DNA from: Artemia franciscana
Lineage: Eukaryota; Arthropoda; Branchiopoda; Anostraca; Artemiidae
Length of the DNA: 64,000 nucleotides
Assembly (NCBI RefSeq): GCF_032884065.1
Contig: NC_088880.1
Coordinates: 31,089,298-31,153,297 of the forward strand
Direction of reading: 5' to 3'
Part shown: in pieces, positions 12,933 through 24,500 of the stretch
How the letters are laid out: each line of letters begins with the position of its first letter
How positions within the stretch are numbered: the stretch's first letter is position 1
Program-made: the position numbers and the translations under genes
The notes under the pieces: model-generated
Seen by the model: the letters and a program-made list of their open reading frames with translations, nothing else
What the model was told of the DNA's origin: nothing
Database searches by the model: none

Positions 12933-13250
12933 TCTTTTTTCTAACGCGGGACATTTTATACTCGTAGAAAAATGTTCACCTCTAGAGAAACTTTAAAGAG
13001 CGAGTGTAAAGCTAAGCGCTGCAAAACAGTAATCCCCCTCCCTTCCCCCGAAGTAAAATAGCTATCTACAACCAAGAACTTCTAAGACTTAAAACATCTA
13101 AGCCTGTTTAGAATGTAAACACATCCAGGTGCCATGATACTCATATGATATGTCACACATGCAAGAATGCCTTATAAACAGATAAAAATATATATATTAG
13201 CACAAATAACACACACATAATGGACGGATAAATTTAATATTTAAAATCAC

Positions 13251-13337
13251 TCAAACCATGTGAGATGTGGATACGGTGCTGAACGGCGTCGTTGGTCGAG
13301 AGCTCAAACCAACATTTAATGAGCTCATTGTACCCAT
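13251..13337 (-). CDS. Tetraspan gene, coding exon 5 (last)
   Basis: Acceptor TTTGCTTTCAG ends at 13338. The exon enters in phase 0 and encodes 28 residues starting MGTMSSLNVGL, ending in TGA at 13253-13251. It is rich in Ser/Thr/Pro, including SRPTTP, a likely phosphorylated cytoplasmic tail. It is too short to be found from open frames alone; it is supported by the matching phase and the acceptor. Confidence 0.8.
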   Translation of the reverse strand: MGTMSSLNVGLSSRPTTPFSTVSTSHMV

Positions 13338-16300
13338 CTGAAAGCAAAAACCATAAAATTAACTATAAACCATTAGCCATAAACCATAAAATTTAAACCA
13401 ACATTAAAACTAATTCTGGTTCTTCTTTTCTTTGTGTGAATGCCCGACCAAAGAAGGAGGGGAATTCGCCCAAAGGCCCTAGGAAGTGGCCCAAAATCTG
13501 TTTTTCAGTTTTTGACCCTCTCCCCCACTGTAAAAAAAATCCTCTGACCCCCATATTGTCAATCTCTCCAAACATAACAAAACTGTTTAAACATACAAAT
13601 TTTGTACATCATTAGAGTATTAATGCCAATGAAAATTATATCTGGGAAAATCTAAAAAAATCTAGAAAAAATTTAGAATATTTTAAAAATTCTTTAAAAG
13701 AAAAACGAAATCTATCTAAAAAATCTAAATCTATTAAAAAAATTAAAAAAAAATCTAAAATTCAAATCTAAGAAATTAGAATTCTTAATATTGTAGGATG
13801 CAGTTATTGATGGTAACGAGCACCAATATTAAAAAAAAAGAAACTTGGGTGGAAAATTAGTAAAAAAAAGCTAAACAAATTTGGCACAAACAGCTTAAGA
13901 AGGAGGAATTTTTTTCGAAGTTGTAGTTATCCTTAGGGCTCTACAGATAGCTAATGTTTGTATTTGTGTAGATACAGATTGTAGCTGTGTTGACCTCAGG
14001 TGGCTTGGTTCTGCAGTGAGTTATTACCAGTAGTAGTAAATGTGTTATAAGGGGCCTGGAGTTTGACCAAGCTGGATGATATATTTGCTACCTGTCCCCG
14101 TAAAAAAGACCCAACAACTCAAATGTCAATAATCATCTACGCCCTATGTGCCACCAATGGCTTTGAACGATCTTTATACTCATACTTAAAAGCATTATCA
14201 AATTAAACTAATCTCGCTTATTTTTTCAAGGTTCAACGTGGCAACACTGACAAAAATTTAATATTGCCCTAGAAAATTCATAATTTTGAAATAGTCAAAA
14301 CAAAATCTTAGAACATCGTTGTTTTCAGCTTAAAAGAAAAGTTTTGGCGGCAAATCTTCTTTTATTTATATGTATTTGGTACGTTAGCATTTCCAAGCTA
14401 GGTAAAAACTTTTCTTAGTATACACGAGAGTCAGCATTGTCAAGTTCTGGAACTCAGAAAGTTATATCACTTGGTTTAGGTGATCTGTTTATTTTTTGCA
14501 CTAATATTAGAGCAAATACAGCAATAAGTATAAAGTATGATTTATTGTATATAGGAAAATTTAGGAGATATACAAGTCTTAAAGCTATTCATCAAGCTCA
14601 TTAAATTAGTATAAAGCTGTCAGCCTGGCTTAAATGATACCATCTAATTTTAAATTAAATTACACAATTAGATAAATTAGAGTAAAATTATCATGATTTC
14701 GCGCAACACTTAATTTGGCTGGTCAAAGTCAGAATGGTCAAAAAAGTTCATTTCTCCCAATGCGATTAACCTTTGTCCAACTGATAGTTCAAATTATACT
14801 AACGAGCCGGAACCAAGAAGATCCAAACCATTTAATATATTCTTGTAGTGTCAACTGTTTAAACATAAATTTGTTCAGTTACTTAAATAATGCCTTAAAC
14901 GCTCGGGAAAATATGAAAAAATAATACATCTTTTTTTATTGGGGTCTCTCCACAGCCGTTCCTAGGGTTGGTGGTGCCTGGGGTAAAACTAATTACAACA
15001 CCTCCTCCTGACTCAAATATAAGGAAAAAAACATATGAATTGAAGTAAAAATTGGCAATACTCCAACCACGGCGCCTCCAAGCCACGGCATCCAAGGTAA
15101 CTGTCCCGGTCGCCCCCCCCCCCAGGAACGTTTCTGCGTCTCTCACACAGTTAGGGCAATACACAGCTAATATCAAGGTTTGCTTATGTATGCACATTTA
15201 AAAACTTTAGTGTTAAAGGGAATTGAATTCTATGAACTCTTTGGAGACAAGCATTTATCTAGAGAGGAGGAGGTAGTATTAGGCCTCGGCCCACCAAATA
15301 TATCGCAAGATTGTCACAATTTAGCGTAACTTTTTGTGTTTTCTATTTCACATTCATTCCATTTCATGCCCGAATAGCTTTTCCACAAAACGTAACTCAC
15401 AGAGCACCAACCGTAAAAATATTAGTCCTGGAAATAAAATGTTCGGCTACTAAGTTCAAGGAGCCCTATTAACATCATGAAACAAGAAGAAACCCAACCC
15501 GACAAAGATACCAAAGATAACCCGACAAAGATACCAAAAAAGAAGCAGGGCATGCTTGAAAATGTTTGCTGTAATTTCGTATAAACTAAGCAAGCTGTGG
15601 AAGTAATATCATATTTATTTATAACCTTAACGTCAGGTAAACTGTATACATATACATGTAAGTAAATAGGATTCCGATAGCAGAATCGGCTACATAATAT
15701 TTTTAACACAAACTTTTTAGTTTTACTATCAAAAACTGTCAGCTTGTTCGTCTTGCTCTAAATAATCGGTAAGTGTTCGTAACTCTCAACCGATCACTAA
15801 TTTGAAAATGGCCACGTGACTACATAATGGCTTCCTAAACCAAGTATTTTTCTGTTGTACGATTAGAGCAAATTTGTTTTTATTTGTATGCCTGTCGTCC
15901 GACAAGTTCTTTCACCAGTTACTTCCTAATTTAAGCTGCAATTTCTTATGAATTGGGGATGTTGTGGAAATAATAAGTTTTTAACCTTTCATTTATAGCC
16001 TCAACGTCAAATTTAACACAAATTTCAACTCAAAAAACTAGTCTACAAAATGACAAAAATAATCGGGGCTACAGATATGAATTCATTTTTTTTCCGATCT
16101 AATGTTCTCCCCCTTCTTTCTGGAGACATAGAAAAAAGTATAGAAAAATATTTAAAAAATATAGAAAACATAGAGAATATAGGAAAAAAATCAACATAGA
16201 AAAAAGGAACTAGCAGATTTTTTGTTTTAAAAACAACATTCTGAATAACCTCTTGCAAATCTTTTGTTGGAGGGGGAAAATCAAAACAAAAAAAAATTCT

Positions 16301-18512
16301 GCAGGAAACTTGTCATGTTTTGTGCTCAATGCTATGCAATTTTGCACTTCTTTTATAACTTATCTTATTGAAAATCAATTTCAAACAGTTCGTGGTAACG
16401 AACTGTAGTAAGGAGCGACCCCGCTCAATAGTAATCGAAACTCTAAAAAACGGAATTTCGATACCAATAGTTACATCAAAAGAATTGTATTTTAATGCTG
16501 ATTTTAAATATATAAGTTTCATCAGGATTAGTCTTACCTATCAAAAGTTACGACCTGAGAACGAACAGAAATTAGTCTGTATATGTAAGGGGCTTTTCCT
16601 CCTCAACGCCCCGCTCTTTATGCTAGAGTTTTCTACTGTTTTAAAAAAGTAGAGTTAAGAGAAAGACTCGAATTTTAGCATATACGGACTAATTTCTGTT
16701 CGTTTTAGGTTTTAATGTTGCTCCTTACTTTCAGTAAAAAAAAATAGTGTTTTTATTTAATTTCAATAAAAAACCAAAGAGGGACTTTTACCATGTTTTT
16801 CTTGGAAACATTTAGTTATGATCCTTATTATACACTGCTACATCAATCCAAGCCTTAGCCATGGTAGCTATACACAATTTCGCGAAGTCCAAGACACAAA
16901 AAGACCGGCCAATGATGCGGTAAATATGCAGATTTTTTGGTGAAAACACAAATATGTTTGAGAACTTAGTTCGATTATAGCATCTAATACCATCGCCAGA
17001 CATATAAGTGACACTGACGCAACACAACAAAAAACAAAACTTTACTGAAAGTGCCATAAAGCCAAATGATAAAAACTTACCCTCAAGTGGGCTATGTCTT
17101 CAAGTCGTGTTAGATCACAAAGATCGAGATACAAGGAATAGGAGACAATCCATCCATAGGCCCCCGCTAGAATAATAAAAATCCAAAGCAAACACATCAT
17201 AATGTTATAGGCGAAAATCATGTCGTTAACGATGGTCGCAAAAATGAATGCAAAGAGGCGCCATAAATAGAAGATGGCGCCACAGTAGAGCCATGGAACT
17301 ATTTTCTTCTCGTTTTCCTGAAAGAAAAAAGATTTGAATTTTTTTATCCTCAATAGACTAAATTAATAAACCTCACACTGTTCTTACTCAAATTACGATC
17401 AACCAAAAAATACACCAAAAAAATTTACAATATTTAGTATTTCAATTCAGCGTTGCCCCATGGAAAAATTCCTTTTATGAAATGGAGATAAAAAGAAGAA
17501 TTTTTAAAGACAAGGAAATTCCCGACACCCAACAATAATCATCCGCAGAAGCAACCGCAAAGTACTAAAATGACTGAAATACCATAAAACAAAAAAGCAT
17601 CCAAAAATAATTTAGTATACCCTATGATAAAAAATTGTGAGGCCAACCTTAACTATAACAAAGGTAAGCAACAACGGAGCAGAAATACTAAAGAAAATAG
17701 TCCCTAAGTACTATGCCAAAACCAATCAGCCTTTATTTTATCCCTAATAAGGACTATCATTTAATATGGTATCTTCTTTTCATATTCCTCCTTTTCAATC
17801 AAAGTAAAAAAAAAAAATTCCTCCTTCAACTCTTCCTAGTCCTTGCGAAAAACCACAAAAATGAATTAAATTTGAATATACTTAACTTATCATCAACTTT
17901 GAATTATCGTAGATAAGAAACAAACATCTCCTTTCGACTTCTGCCGTCAATTATATAGTGGAGAAAACTGCTTTTTTATTTTCATGTGATAAAATTGTAT
18001 CAGGATAAAAATAGGATCTTCTGTTGAAGTAAAAGGTAGGCGAGTTGCATTCTAGGAACATACAATGGATATAAATCACTCTTGAATAGCTCACAAAGGC
18101 ACGCTCAAAATCCAAATTAGCGGTGATTAGGCTCTGGATACGGCCTTGCCTTCGGCATATTCAGTTCTAGGAGTGATCTATTCGATCTACTTTTGCTTTC
18201 ATGGCTTGGCAGTCTTCTGCCAAGTATCTGGTAACACTGGTGGTAGGCAGTCTCGAAAAAGATAGAGCATTGTTACGAGAAGAAACTTTGTTGCTTTAGC
18301 ATAGGCTTAGAAGGATTTAAACTACCGCCACTAACAGTTGAGCGTTACCCAAAATAACTAGGAATATTCAAAACAGCCTTATGTTAATTTGTTAAAGTCT
18401 AAATTCCAGTCAAAGATCTAGGTCCATTTAAGTTTTCTGAAAGTGTGAATCTTTTATCAAGGTTAATTGATTATAAAATAATTTGGGCTAGGTTAGTACT
18501 TAATATCACAGG

Positions 18513-18576
<64 letters not shown>

Positions 18577-21500
18577 AGAGATACACCAGTTGTACCCTTT
18601 TGGCAAAAATGTTTCTTTTATCTTCGTCTTTTACAGCAAATGTAATAATATATATAAAACTAAAGGAATGGACAAAATTTTTTATTCGGGATTACACAAC
18701 CAACTTAGAAATATTGCTCTGTAATTCTAGATCTCGTTATTTGTTTCTCATTTTGTCATAGAAGAACTAGAGGTTCCTCGCTTATCCATTTTCCGCACTC
18801 TTTGGTTACGTTCTTAGCTGTACACATATTTAGTTACGCATAAGTTTACGTATAACTGTTAGGTCTTTCAATTCTTTTAAATAGCGTTCAAACACTGGAC
18901 TCAGTCTTCGACCAAATCTCAAACGCAGTGAATTTGGAACCTATTAGGTATTTCTAATGTAGTTTAAAATTGGTAGTTGGTTAAAAGGCGGTAGTTTAAA
19001 ACTGGAACCTATAAGTTATTTATTAGGTATAATTTGGACTGTTAGGTATTTCAATTATTTTAAGTGGCGTTCAAACACTGGACTCAGTCTTCGACCAAAT
19101 CTCAAACGCAGTGAATTTGGAACCTATTAGGTATTTCTAATGTAGTTTAAAATTGGTAGTTGGCTAAAAGGCGGTAGTTTAAAATTGGAACCTATAAGGT
19201 ATTTATTAGGTATAATTTGGACTGTTAGGTATTTCAATTATTTTAAGTGGCGTTCAAACACTGGACTCAGTCTTTGACCAAATCTCAAACACAGTGAATT
19301 TGAACCTATTTTATCGGAGTTATAACTCAGATTTGTCGAAAACTCGATAGCCCACAGGCATCATCATGATCCAATTGAATAAGCAATTTATACGTCTTTT
19401 AAAAAATTGCAGCGTTTACTTTAAGCTGTCAGCGACACTCCTGTTTAAACTTGTGTACCCGTAGATTCAACCGACTTTGACGAAATCAAGAACCAGGAAA
19501 CACATGAGAAGCTTGTAATTTGAGCTATAGATTTACACATTAGGGAGGGAGTGGGGGAACTATAATGGTTCTGCAGCCAAAATTTGTTAACTACAATCAC
19601 TCTGCATATTGTGAAGTAATAATTGTTGTTTCCAATCCTTTTCTATAGCCAAAAAAAAATAAAAATAAAAATGTTTCATCTTTAAGGGTCTATAAAAGGC
19701 TTAAAATTGAATCTCTGAAAAAGCGATTATTATATTTGGAAAGAGCATAAAAGAGGCATCAAGCTCTATGTTCATTTAGTTCATAGCTCGGTAATGGTAA
19801 CATCTCCAAATTTACCCTATTTTGCCAAATTCTTCAGCATATATCCCATTTTCGAAATGTGAGTTAATTAACATTGATTATGCAAATCAGGCCGTATGTA
19901 TGAAAACAAATATATCTATCTATAAATCTGGATCGCTTAGGAGTTGACTCGCAACTCTTATGAATAAACACAAAAATGTTAAACTAAACTCTGCCTATGA
20001 CTGAGCTACACTAAAGGAATCTACAACCTCCAAATCTCAGACAACCATGGTTATAAATGAAGGGGATTATTATTACGTTTTACCAAGGACATCAAAACAA
20101 AACCATGTTAGCTTTCTAGACTAGCCTTAAGTCTAGTAGCGTAAAAATAAATAAAACAAAAAAGTCCGCAAGCTGATCAAAGGTCCGCGTTGCGCAGGTG
20201 CCGACAGACAGATTTGATACCTTTGACCAGGAGTACAATGTGTGGTTGGATCCAAATCATCCGACGCTTCCTGTGTTTTTCCCCAGATTTCACCAGGTAC
20301 CCATTTAGAGCTGGGTCAACTCAGGCACCGCTGAGCCGTCACAACATTGACCCCCGTTCGAAACCAAATAACCAGCGATACCAGGACTTGAACCCCCTGA
20401 AAATGAAGCCGCAACAAAAGGAAGCTTTCTGGAATTTCTGGGCGCAAAACAGCAATTTTGGCTGATAGAAGGCCAAAATACAATTGAACAAAATTATGAT
20501 ATTGCCCGTCGATATATACTTTAAGCCTAAAAACCAAGATCTTCTAGGATTTTTCTTTTGTTTGTTTCAAAATTATGAACTTTTACAGCAGTCAGAATTT
20601 TCATCAGTGTTACAATGTTTAACTGTGAAAATAAATAGGCAAAGCTAATTAGTTGAATTTGACAACGTTTTTGGTCTGTAAAAAATCAAACATGAACAAC
20701 CTGTTTATTCCCTAAGATAATCACAATTTTTTAGGAAAACTAAGCCTTCTTAAGCTATTTTGTATAGTATATTTCAGCTTTTTTTGCTGATTATTTCACA
20801 CCCGTTCCGTTTTTCTTAATTTGGCTACAGACTTCAAGTCTAATCTAATTAATTTCAATTAGTTAAATTAAACTAATTTAAAAATAAAGTTTTTTAGGAT
20901 TTTGTGGCGCAAATCTTTTGCAAAAGATTCAATTTTTTTAATAAAAAAACCAAGCAGGGCTTTTCCATGTCTTTCTTGGAAACATTTGGAATGAAAAAAA
21001 AATGGCAGATGGATATGATATCTTCGCCAAATTCTAGTTTACGATATTTCCAATCGACCTTAAACGTAACTTTAAGCTTAAGATCTTCTTTTTGAACTTT
21101 TAGGGAAGTGTGACATTTTCACCAGTGTTGCAATATTGAATTACGATTATAAGTAAGCAAAACTAATTATCTAAATTTGACAACGTTGTTCGTCTGTAAA
21201 AATCCAAGCATGAACAATCTGTTAATTCCCAAAGACAACTACAACTTTCACATTTATTTGTCAACATTAACAATCATGTGAGTGTTAATATTAACAAAAA
21301 ATTAACACAATATAAATAATGTTTTGACACTAACATTAATAATCTGTTGATTTGCAAAGACAGCTACAACTTTGACGTTTATTAGTTGAAATTAACAATC
21401 TTGACATTAAGAGACAGCAACATGACATGAATAATGTTGGGACATTAACATTCTGTTGATTCTTCTGAAACTTTGACGTTTATTTGTCAACATTAACAAT

Positions 21501-24500
21501 CATGACATTAACAAACATTAACATAACGTAATTAATTTTATGACATTAATATTAACAATCTGTTGATTCCCGAAGACAAGTACAAATTTGACGTTAATTA
21601 GTTCGTCATAGAAAGGCAGTGTCATTTATGAGGAAACGAGACCATTCAACTATAAAACTATCAACTCAACATTTCGTTTTCAATTAGAAGACAAAGAAGA
21701 CTTTGCCATCTTTATTAGAAATTTATGGCTATAATAGAGACACCGGTGAATTTGGTTTGAACTCTATTTACGATGATTTATTATTGTCAGATACAGTTTA
21801 TTTCACCTCATTCGATTAACCTCCTCCAACTTTCAGTTCAAATAATGATAACAAACCGGAACCAAGAAGCTCAAAGAGACTCGCATCCGTTTTTTCTTTG
21901 AAAAAAATAAGGTTCATTTCTCCCAATGCGATTAACCTCTGTCCAACTGATAGTTCAAATAATGCTAACGAACCGGAACGAAGAAGGTCAAAGACACTCG
22001 CTTCCGTTTTCGCTTTGAAAAGAATAAGGTTCATTTCTCCCAATGCGATTAACCTTTGTCCAACTCTTAGTTCAAATAATGCTAACGAACCGGGACCAAG
22101 AAGGTCAAGAGACTCACTTCCGTTCAATGAACCTCTGTCCAACTGTTAGTTCAAATAATACTAAAGAAATGGAACCAAAAAGCTCAAAGAGACTCGCTTC
22201 CGTTTTCGCTTTGAAAAGAATGGGGTTTATTTCTCCCAACGCCATTAACCTCTGTCCAGCTGTTAGTTCAAATAAACCAAGAAGGTCAAGAGTCTCGCTT
22301 CCATTTTTGCTTTGAAAAAAATAAGGTTATTAAACAATATTTAGTTATTTTATTTTTTATATAAATTATTGTTTTTAATTGTTTTAGTTTAGTATTACTA
22401 CTGATGACGGTCACTGCATTTGCGACCGAAATATCTAGTAATTTCTTGTGAAAATTTATCACTATCTTTTAAAAGGATTTATCCTTATTTGAATTTTTAA
22501 TTAACTATAAATTTAACGGAAAGCTTCACCTTCTTAAACTGTTTGGTGTTTTAGCTTTTTTTGCTGATTTTGTTACCCATGTTTCAATTTTTTAAATTTG
22601 ACGCCTGTTACTATCAAAACCGAATAACTGCAAAAGGAGGCCTTTTTAAGCTATAAATATAATTCCCAGTTTTTCCAGGTGTTTAAAATATGTACTTTTG
22701 TTTAATTCTAATCAATGCAATCCAATGTCATTTTCAATGTCCTTGGTATTATAAAAAGAAACACTTACCTTCCTTAGAGCTTTGAGAAATATCACACTGG
22801 TGACAAGCAAAGCAACGGCAGCGATGAATGAAAACAGCGCAAATACGATCAAACAATTTCGCACTAAAAAACGGAGGCATTAAAAACTTTTAATACATTA
22901 ACTTTTAATATATAAAATTAATTGTAGTATATTAAAATTAATTAAAGTTTTAATTAATTTAAATTAATTAATTTAAATAAAAAATTAATTTTAATATATA
23001 AATTTTTAATATATAAACTTTTATTGAATAGCAGGTTCGTTTCAACATAGTTTGGAAATTTCATCCAAAACAAATGGCAAGACCGTATCCAGAAAGGGGG
23101 GCGGGGTAAAGGGTTTGAACCCTCCCCTGAATTTTTTGTCCGACTCGTAAAAACGTAACAAATGTACATATAAAAATTTCGGATGCGTTTTTAAAGATTT
23201 TTGTAAAGTCCCAGCCTCAATAAAAATATCCCCCTCCCAAACAAAATACTGGAACATGTCCTTACCAAATATGCTTAAAGTCTACGAGCCACTGAATACG
23301 TAAAATAACTCAGACAAATCAGCATTATTAGAAAATGTTGGTATCAAATTTGGTAAAAAAAAAAGAAGAAGAAACACAACTTGAAAAGGTAGAAATTTTG
23401 GTCGTGAGCCAAAAAAAAAAAAAATTTGTTAGCGGATTCGGCTCACTTTTGTAAAAAATTTTACCACTATTTTACAGGTTTCTCGGACAAAGGAAACAAA
23501 ATGGGTGAAAAAAAGAAAACTTAAAACACATTGCATTATTATTATGATGCTGGTACCAAATTCGGTGGTATAAGGTAAATGAAGAAAAGGATCACTTAAA
23601 AATACAGAAATTGCGGTTAATGGCCAAATTCTCAAAAATATTCTGATGGTTTAACTAGGTTCGTTGATTTTCACTTGCTATTTTAAGAATTTGTCTTGGC
23701 AAATGAAAGGAAAAACAGGAAAGCATAAAAAAAAACTAAAAACATTTACGATATCATTATGACGTTAGTACCAGATCTGATAAAATAAAAATAAAGAAAA
23801 CCATCTGTTTACCTTTTGATGATTAGATTAGAAATTACTGAAAACTTTACATTCACAATCAGCATTAAGAGTTAATTTGTTTATGTGGATTAGGCTAAAT
23901 TAGACCAAATATGTGCTGTAGATCCATTCTGAAAGTATTATCCACTGATCTTAAAATTTTCAAAATTTTCTTTCATCATCTACCCCTCTGAACTCCCTGT
24001 TCTTTATAACACTTTCATTTTTCACATAATATCTCGATATTAAATGTCACGTAATAAAGATAAAATTCAATGGATCTACGAAGATAGTCCAATTTGAAAA
24101 TCCAGAAATTTCCAAGAATTAGTTTCGCTTTTTACATTTATATTTCATTTTAGGTTTTATTTTAAAAATATGTTACATTTTCATATTATCTTTTATACTT
24201 TAGATATATATTTTTATATATAGATTTAATAGATAAAATAACATCTTTTTATATTTTAGATTTATAAAAATTCTAACATTTTTTTTGTTAATTAAAAAGG
24301 ATACAGCAGTTCAAACTAAGTCTTTTCTCTACTTAAAGACCCGTTGATGCGATAATGTCTGGGAACTCTAGGGACTGCGACCAAATCCTGCTTGTCACAG
24401 GGCCTTCTGCGCCGATGAGTGGCAACACTTAAAACAGACAGTTTTGTGCCATTTTAGCTCTCAGGTGGAAAATTGTTATCAGTAATTGTACTTGGTTCAA

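Larger units (their letters stand above)
9801..13250 (-). other. Downstream flank or long 3' UTR of the tetraspan gene
   Basis: This 3.4-kb stretch lies directly after the stop codon of the tetraspan gene (- strand) and is unusually free of recognisable repeats for this window. Several AATAAA motifs occur on the - strand. The nearest is at 12932-12927 and the farthest at 9868-9863, just before the repeat at 9650-9800. All or part of it could be 3' UTR, but the sequence alone does not decide. No additional exon is recognised. Confidence 0.35.

Noticed and set aside
14895..15197. 100-codon frame on the - strand
   Set aside because: It coincides with the dispersed C-run repeat whose partner is at 9650-9800 and shows no domain.
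20190..20465. 91-codon frame on the + strand
   Set aside because: It is the antisense of a SINE copy; its text follows the SINE body.
21816..22315. Overlapping frames of 83-108 codons on both strands
   Set aside because: They arise because the tandem unit is 117 bp, a multiple of three. No known protein resemblance.
22395..22440. A firm hammerhead ribozyme call
   Set aside because: The base after CTGATGA does not pair as required in the canonical core and I could not identify stems I and III. Kept as a finding only.
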